Shown in pieces: positions 31,741-34,718 of a stretch of 34,718 nt of DNA. The DNA comes from Bacteroidaceae bacterium (GTDB lineage: Bacteria; Bacteroidota; Bacteroidia; Bacteroidales; Bacteroidaceae): NCBI GenBank assembly GCA_017467385.1, contig JAFTSK010000199.1:1-34718 (forward strand), given 5' to 3'. The stretch's first letter is position 1; every line of letters starts with the position of its first letter. The notes beneath the pieces were generated by a model. It did not search any database. It was not told the DNA's origin and worked only from the letters and a program-made list of their open reading frames with translations. The position numbers and the translations under genes are program-made.

Positions 31741-31885
31741 CATAATAATTCATGAGCTATTGAAAAGTTGAAGAGATTTTTTAAAAAGCTTTGCATCTTT
31801 TCAAGAAAAGCTTTTGAGCTATTTTCAAAAGCGCTTGTTTAAAGAATATTGTAAATCCTTTTCTATTTCATATAGATTAAAAAGT

Positions 31886-31919
31886 AAAAAAGGAATCTTT
31901 TCACAAAGACTCCTTTTTT
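31886..31919. terminator. Terminator-like hairpin without an adjacent gene end
   Basis: AAAAAAGGAATC (31886-31897) pairs with GACTCCTTTTTT (31908-31919), 11 of 12 positions, with T-tracts on either strand. No protein gene ends nearby, so it points to an unannotated transcript or a backup for the RNA candidate to its right. Confidence 0.55.
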
Positions 31920-32008
31920 GTTTTCAATAGGTATTAGTTTTTTAAGGTAAAAAGATTGTTTTCAGGATAACTCTACAAAGATGCGGGTTTTTTCTCAAAC
32001 TATCAAAT

Positions 32009-32032
32009 AAAAAAAGCATGTTACTTAACATG
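32009..32032 (-). terminator. Rho-independent terminator of the candidate small RNA
   Basis: Perfect 7-bp stem CATGTTA/TAACATG (32017-32032) followed on the minus strand by C and TTTTTTTATTT. No protein gene ends here on this strand. Confidence 0.65.
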
Positions 32033-32096
32033 TTTTGGGGTTATTCTAACAATTTGCTAAAAAAACTTTCGTCTTACCCCAGCATCTTTGCCAATT
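32009..32096 (-). ncRNA. Candidate small RNA (about 88 nt) upstream of glnS
   Basis: On the minus strand a -7 box TATCTTTG lies at 32110-32103. An RNA starting near 32096 would fold TGGGGT (about 32081-32076) with ACCCCA (about 32042-32037). It would end in the hairpin CATGTTA-AG-TAACATG (32032-32017) and seven U (32015-32009). No open frame of note is inside it. The 5' end is estimated from the box position and is uncertain by several bases. Confidence 0.45.
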
Positions 32097-32102
32097 ACAT
32101 GA

Positions 32103-32110
32103 CAAAGATA
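32103..32110 (-). promoter_or_regulatory. Bacteroidetes -7 box for the candidate small RNA
   Basis: Minus strand TATCTTTG, exact TAnnTTTG. A TTTC lies 21 bp upstream (32135-32132) as a possible -33 box. Confidence 0.45.
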
Positions 32111-32324
32111 GTAAAATTTTGGTTTCGGAAAGAAAATAGGGGCTTTTTTTCTTACATTTCTATATTTTTACGTTTTATTTGGGAGAAACACAAGTTTATT
32201 TGTAATTATTGATTACAGTAAAAATTATCATCTGTAAAGAGAAAAAGTTTTATATATCTTCACAAAGCAAGAAAAAAGCCGAGAGATTTTTCTTTTTTAT
32301 AATGTATATACCAAAAAGTTTGTG

Positions 32325-32332
32325 TATTTTTG
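32325..32332 (+). promoter_or_regulatory. Bacteroidetes -7 box for glnS
   Basis: TATTTTTG, exact TAnnTTTG, 32 bp before the glnS ATG. No clear TTTG -33 box at the usual spacing. Confidence 0.55.
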
Positions 32333-32364
32333 CACCTCAAATGATGTAAAAGAAAGAAAAGACT

Positions 32365-34104
32365 ATGACTGAATTGAATGCAACAGAAGCAACTGAGAAG
32401 AAAAGTCTCAACTTCATCGAACAAGCAATAGAGAATGACTTAAAAGAAGGCAAGAACGGAAACCGCGTGCAAACCCGTTTCCCGCCCGAACCCAACGGAT
32501 ACCTTCACATCGGTCATGCTAAAGCTATCTGCTTGGACTTCGGAATTGCAGCAAAATATGGCGGTGTATGTAACCTCCGCTTCGACGACACCAACCCTAC
32601 TAAGGAAGACATGGAATATGTGGAAGCCATCAAGGAAGACATCCAATGGTTGGGCTTCCAATGGGGAAACGAATATTATGCTTCCGACTACTTCCAACAA
32701 CTTTGGGATTTCGCGGTGCGCTTAATTAAAGGAGGAAAAGCTTATATAGACGAACAGACTTCCGAACAGATTGCCGCACAGAAGGGAACCCCTACCCAAC
32801 CAGGTACGGAAAGCCCTTACCGTAATCGTCCGGCAGAAGAGAGTCTTGCTTTATTTGAAAAGATGAACTCCGGCGAAATCGAGGAAGGCAAGATGGTGCT
32901 TCGTGCCAAGATTGATATGACCAGCCCCAACATGCACTTCCGCGATCCTATCATCTATCGTGTAGTAAAGGCCGCCCATCATCGCACAGGCGAAACTTGG
33001 AAGGCTTACCCGATGTACGACTTTGCACATGGTCAAAGCGATTTCTTTGAGGGAGTAACCCACTCACTTTGTACGTTGGAATTTGTTCCTCATCGTCCGT
33101 TGTACGACTTGTTTGTAGACTGGGTAAAAGACGAAAAAGACTTGGACGACAACCGTCCTCGTCAGTATGAATTCAACAAGTTGAACTTGAACTATACGTT
33201 GATGAGTAAGCGTAACCTACTTATTTTGGTGAAGGAAGGTTTGGTAAACGGCTGGGACGATCCACGAATGCCGACACTATGTGGTTTCCGTCGTCGTGGT
33301 TATTCTCCGGAGTCTATCCGTAAGTTTGTTGATAAGATTGGTTATACCACTTACGATGCGTTGAACGATTTCGCATTGCTCGAAAGTGCAGTACGCGAAG
33401 ACTTGAACGCCCGTTCTACTCGCGTATCGGCCGTCATCAATCCGGTGAAGCTGATTATTACCAACTATCCGGAAGGTCAGGTAGAAGAAATGGAAGCCAT
33501 CAACAATCCGGAAGACTTGAATGCCGGAAGCCATACTATCCAGTTCAGCCGCGAGTTGTGGATGGAACGCGAAGACTTCATGGAAGATGCCCCAAAGAAG
33601 TATTTCCGTATGACTCCAGGACAAGAAGTACGCTTGAAGAATGCCTACATCGTGAAATGTACCGGTTGCAAGAAGGATGAAAATGGTAACATTGTCGAAG
33701 TATATGCAGAATACGATCCGGATACCAAGACAGGTATGCCAGGAAGCAGCCGTAAGGTAAAGGGTACATTGCATTGGGTAAGTTGCAATCATTGCTTAAA
33801 GGCAGAAGTCCGTTTGTACGACCGTCTGTGGAAGGTAGAAAACCCACGCGATGAGATGGCTGACATCCGCGAAGCTAAGAATTGCGATGCATTAGAAGCC
33901 ATGAAGGAAATGATTAATCCGGATTCTTTGAAGGTATTGACGGAATGTTATGTAGAAAAGTATTTGGAAAACGCCAAGCCGTTGGATTACTTACAATTCC
34001 AGCGTATCGGCTATTTCAATGTAGATAAGGATTCTACCCCTGAACATTTGGTGTTCAACCGTACAGTCTCCTTGAAAGATACATGGAGCAAAATCAATAA
34101 ATAA
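32365..34104 (+). CDS. glnS: Glutamine--tRNA ligase
   Basis: 579 residues, class I synthetase. HIGH motif in FPPEPNGYLHIGHAKAICLDFG (near residue 50), KMSKS-type motif YTLMSKRNLL (near residue 280), and the GlnRS-specific beta-barrel anticodon-binding C-terminal half (HTIQFSRELWMEREDF; GYFNVDKDSTPEHLVFNRTVSLKDTW). It charges tRNA-Gln directly. The barrel half carries KCTGCKK (Cys432, Cys435) and SCNHC (Cys474, Cys477), two CxxC pairs that I recall as absent in E. coli GlnRS. They would suit a zinc site. It is followed after 11 bp by a TPR gene, probably in the same transcript. Confidence 0.96.
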   Translation: MTELNATEATEKKSLNFIEQAIENDLKEGKNGNRVQTRFPPEPNGYLHIGHAKAICLDFGIAAKYGGVCNLRFDDTNPTKEDMEYVEAIKEDIQWLGFQWGNEYYASDYFQQLWDFAVRLIKGGKAYIDEQTSEQIAAQKGTPTQPGTESPYRNRPAEESLALFEKMNSGEIEEGKMVLRAKIDMTSPNMHFRDPIIYRVVKAAHHRTGETWKAYPMYDFAHGQSDFFEGVTHSLCTLEFVPHRPLYDLFVDWVKDEKDLDDNRPRQYEFNKLNLNYTLMSKRNLLILVKEGLVNGWDDPRMPTLCGFRRRGYSPESIRKFVDKIGYTTYDALNDFALLESAVREDLNARSTRVSAVINPVKLIITNYPEGQVEEMEAINNPEDLNAGSHTIQFSRELWMEREDFMEDAPKKYFRMTPGQEVRLKNAYIVKCTGCKKDENGNIVEVYAEYDPDTKTGMPGSSRKVKGTLHWVSCNHCLKAEVRLYDRLWKVENPRDEMADIREAKNCDALEAMKEMINPDSLKVLTECYVEKYLENAKPLDYLQFQRIGYFNVDKDSTPEHLVFNRTVSLKDTWSKINK

Positions 34105-34115
34105 CTTATCAGCCT

Positions 34116-34718
34116 ATGAATAACGACCTCTCTTCTTATTTTGAAGAACCGGAATTTAGAGAGATATTGGCTAAATATGAAGGTATGACCAAAAGTCATA
34201 CCTCAGTTTACTTTGATGCAGAAGAGCTGACAGATATTGCCGAGTATTATGCTTCTCAGGGGAATGATAAGAAAGCAGACAAGGCTATTGAGTATGCTTT
34301 AAAGTTACATCCCAACAATACAGACGCGTTGGTGTTCAAGGCCCGTTCTCTGTGCATCAAAGGAAAGATTGATAAAGCCTATCAAATCTTAGACCTGATA
34401 GAAGACACTTCTGATAGAGAAGTAAAATTCTTGAAGGCTGATCTTCTAATGGAAGAAGGTCTTTTCGCAGAAGCTGAAGACGTGTTCCTTGAATTGGCCG
34501 CCGCAGAGAATGAATCCGAGGAAGTTTTGTTGGACATTGCGATGGATTACATGGACAACAACCAGAAGGATTATGCCGAAACCTGGTTGGAAAGAGCCAA
34601 AGTAGCAGGCCATAACGAGAATAATAGTCAAAAATTTCGCGATGTCTGGTGCGATTTCTGTATGACATTCAACCAACCTCAAAAAGCCGTTCGTGCCTAT
34701 CAGCTGACATTGGACGAA
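34116..34718 (+). CDS. Tetratricopeptide-repeat protein (5' part, cut by window edge)
   Basis: From the ATG at 34116 an open frame of 201 codons runs off the window. After an acidic start (MNNDLSSYFEEPEFREIL) it shows TPR-like helix pairs: DIAEYYASQGNDKKADKAIEYALKLHPNN, then ALVFKARSLCIKGKIDKAYQILDLI, then VKFLKADLLMEEGLFAEAEDVFLELAAAE and so on. It has no signal peptide, so a cytoplasmic scaffold is likely. It lies 11 bp after glnS. Total length and function are unknown. Confidence 0.85.
   Translation, partial: MNNDLSSYFEEPEFREILAKYEGMTKSHTSVYFDAEELTDIAEYYASQGNDKKADKAIEYALKLHPNNTDALVFKARSLCIKGKIDKAYQILDLIEDTSDREVKFLKADLLMEEGLFAEAEDVFLELAAAENESEEVLLDIAMDYMDNNQKDYAETWLERAKVAGHNENNSQKFRDVWCDFCMTFNQPQKAVRAYQLTLDE

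Larger units (their letters stand above)
31741..32324. other. Gene-free stretch between rarA and glnS with hairpins and a candidate small RNA
   Basis: No credible coding frame. From left to right: AAGAGATTTT (31771-31780) and AAAAGCTTT palindromes (31783-31813) of the dispersed repeat type; CTTTTGA/TCAAAAG (31811-31829); a terminator-like hairpin (31886-31919); and a minus-strand terminator with upstream -7 box (32009-32110). A long-range inverted repeat also spans it: CAAAGATGC at 31976-31984 with GCATCTTTG at 32082-32090. Confidence 0.55.

Noticed and set aside
32018..32212. Plus-strand 64-codon frame upstream of glnS
   Set aside because: It is hydrophobic and aromatic by AT bias, has no promoter of its own, and begins at the terminator hairpin of the opposite strand.

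Overview
The window looks like a chromosomal segment of a gut-type Bacteroidales (Bacteroides, Phocaeicola, Parabacteroides or a close relative; the genus cannot be fixed from sequence reading alone). The evidence is the repeated use of the Bacteroidetes -7 box TAnnTTTG, often about 20 bp after a TTTG-like -33 box, in front of many genes. Weak Shine-Dalgarno sequences, Bacteroidetes-style lipoproteins, a GH92 mannosidase, TamB and Na+-NQR point the same way.

Layout. 1-544: start of nqrA (minus, cut by the window edge). 545-1173: a gene-free stretch with hairpins, a palindromic repeat and a phased 22-bp direct-repeat array. 1174-2640: nhaC-type antiporter (minus). 2896-8114: tamB and a DUF4251 protein (plus), the latter preceded by a 14-bp stem that ends at its start codon. 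8171-9928: aspS (minus), converging on a shared terminator. 10294-15949: a plus-strand run of a secreted protein, a DUF3298-type lipoprotein, rsmG, an MBL-fold hydrolase and gcvP. 16089-18308: an orphan GH92 lipoprotein enclosed by two copies of a long GC-rich inverted repeat. 18458-19820: a queuosine-precursor transporter and a radical SAM protein one base apart, a probable queuine-salvage pair. 

19912-23460 is an AT-rich accessory-looking block, all minus: a LytTR regulator, a remnant of a phosphoethanolamine transferase, an HTH protein, then a three-gene envelope operon (beta-propeller, outer-membrane barrel, lipoprotein). Two perfect 11-bp direct repeats 21 bp apart lie between the LytTR gene and the transferase remnant. 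A terminator-ended, multi-hairpin RNA candidate lies upstream of the LytTR gene. 

24022-31712 (minus): a large transglutaminase-like lipoprotein with a second, catalytically dead transglutaminase-like copy; lepA; a small winged-helix protein with palindromes in its leader; and a tight operon of a C_GCAxxG_C_C protein, a D-2-hydroxyacid dehydrogenase and rarA. 31713-32364 is gene-free by protein criteria but holds a candidate small RNA. 32365 to the end: glnS (with four extra cysteines) and a TPR protein cut by the window edge.

Most of the window is conserved housekeeping. The parts most worth following are the LytTR, direct-repeat and eptA-remnant module with the structured RNA beside it, the transporter and radical SAM pair, and the paired inverted repeats around the GH92 gene. 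All functional assignments are by reading motifs and remembered family features; no database search was run.
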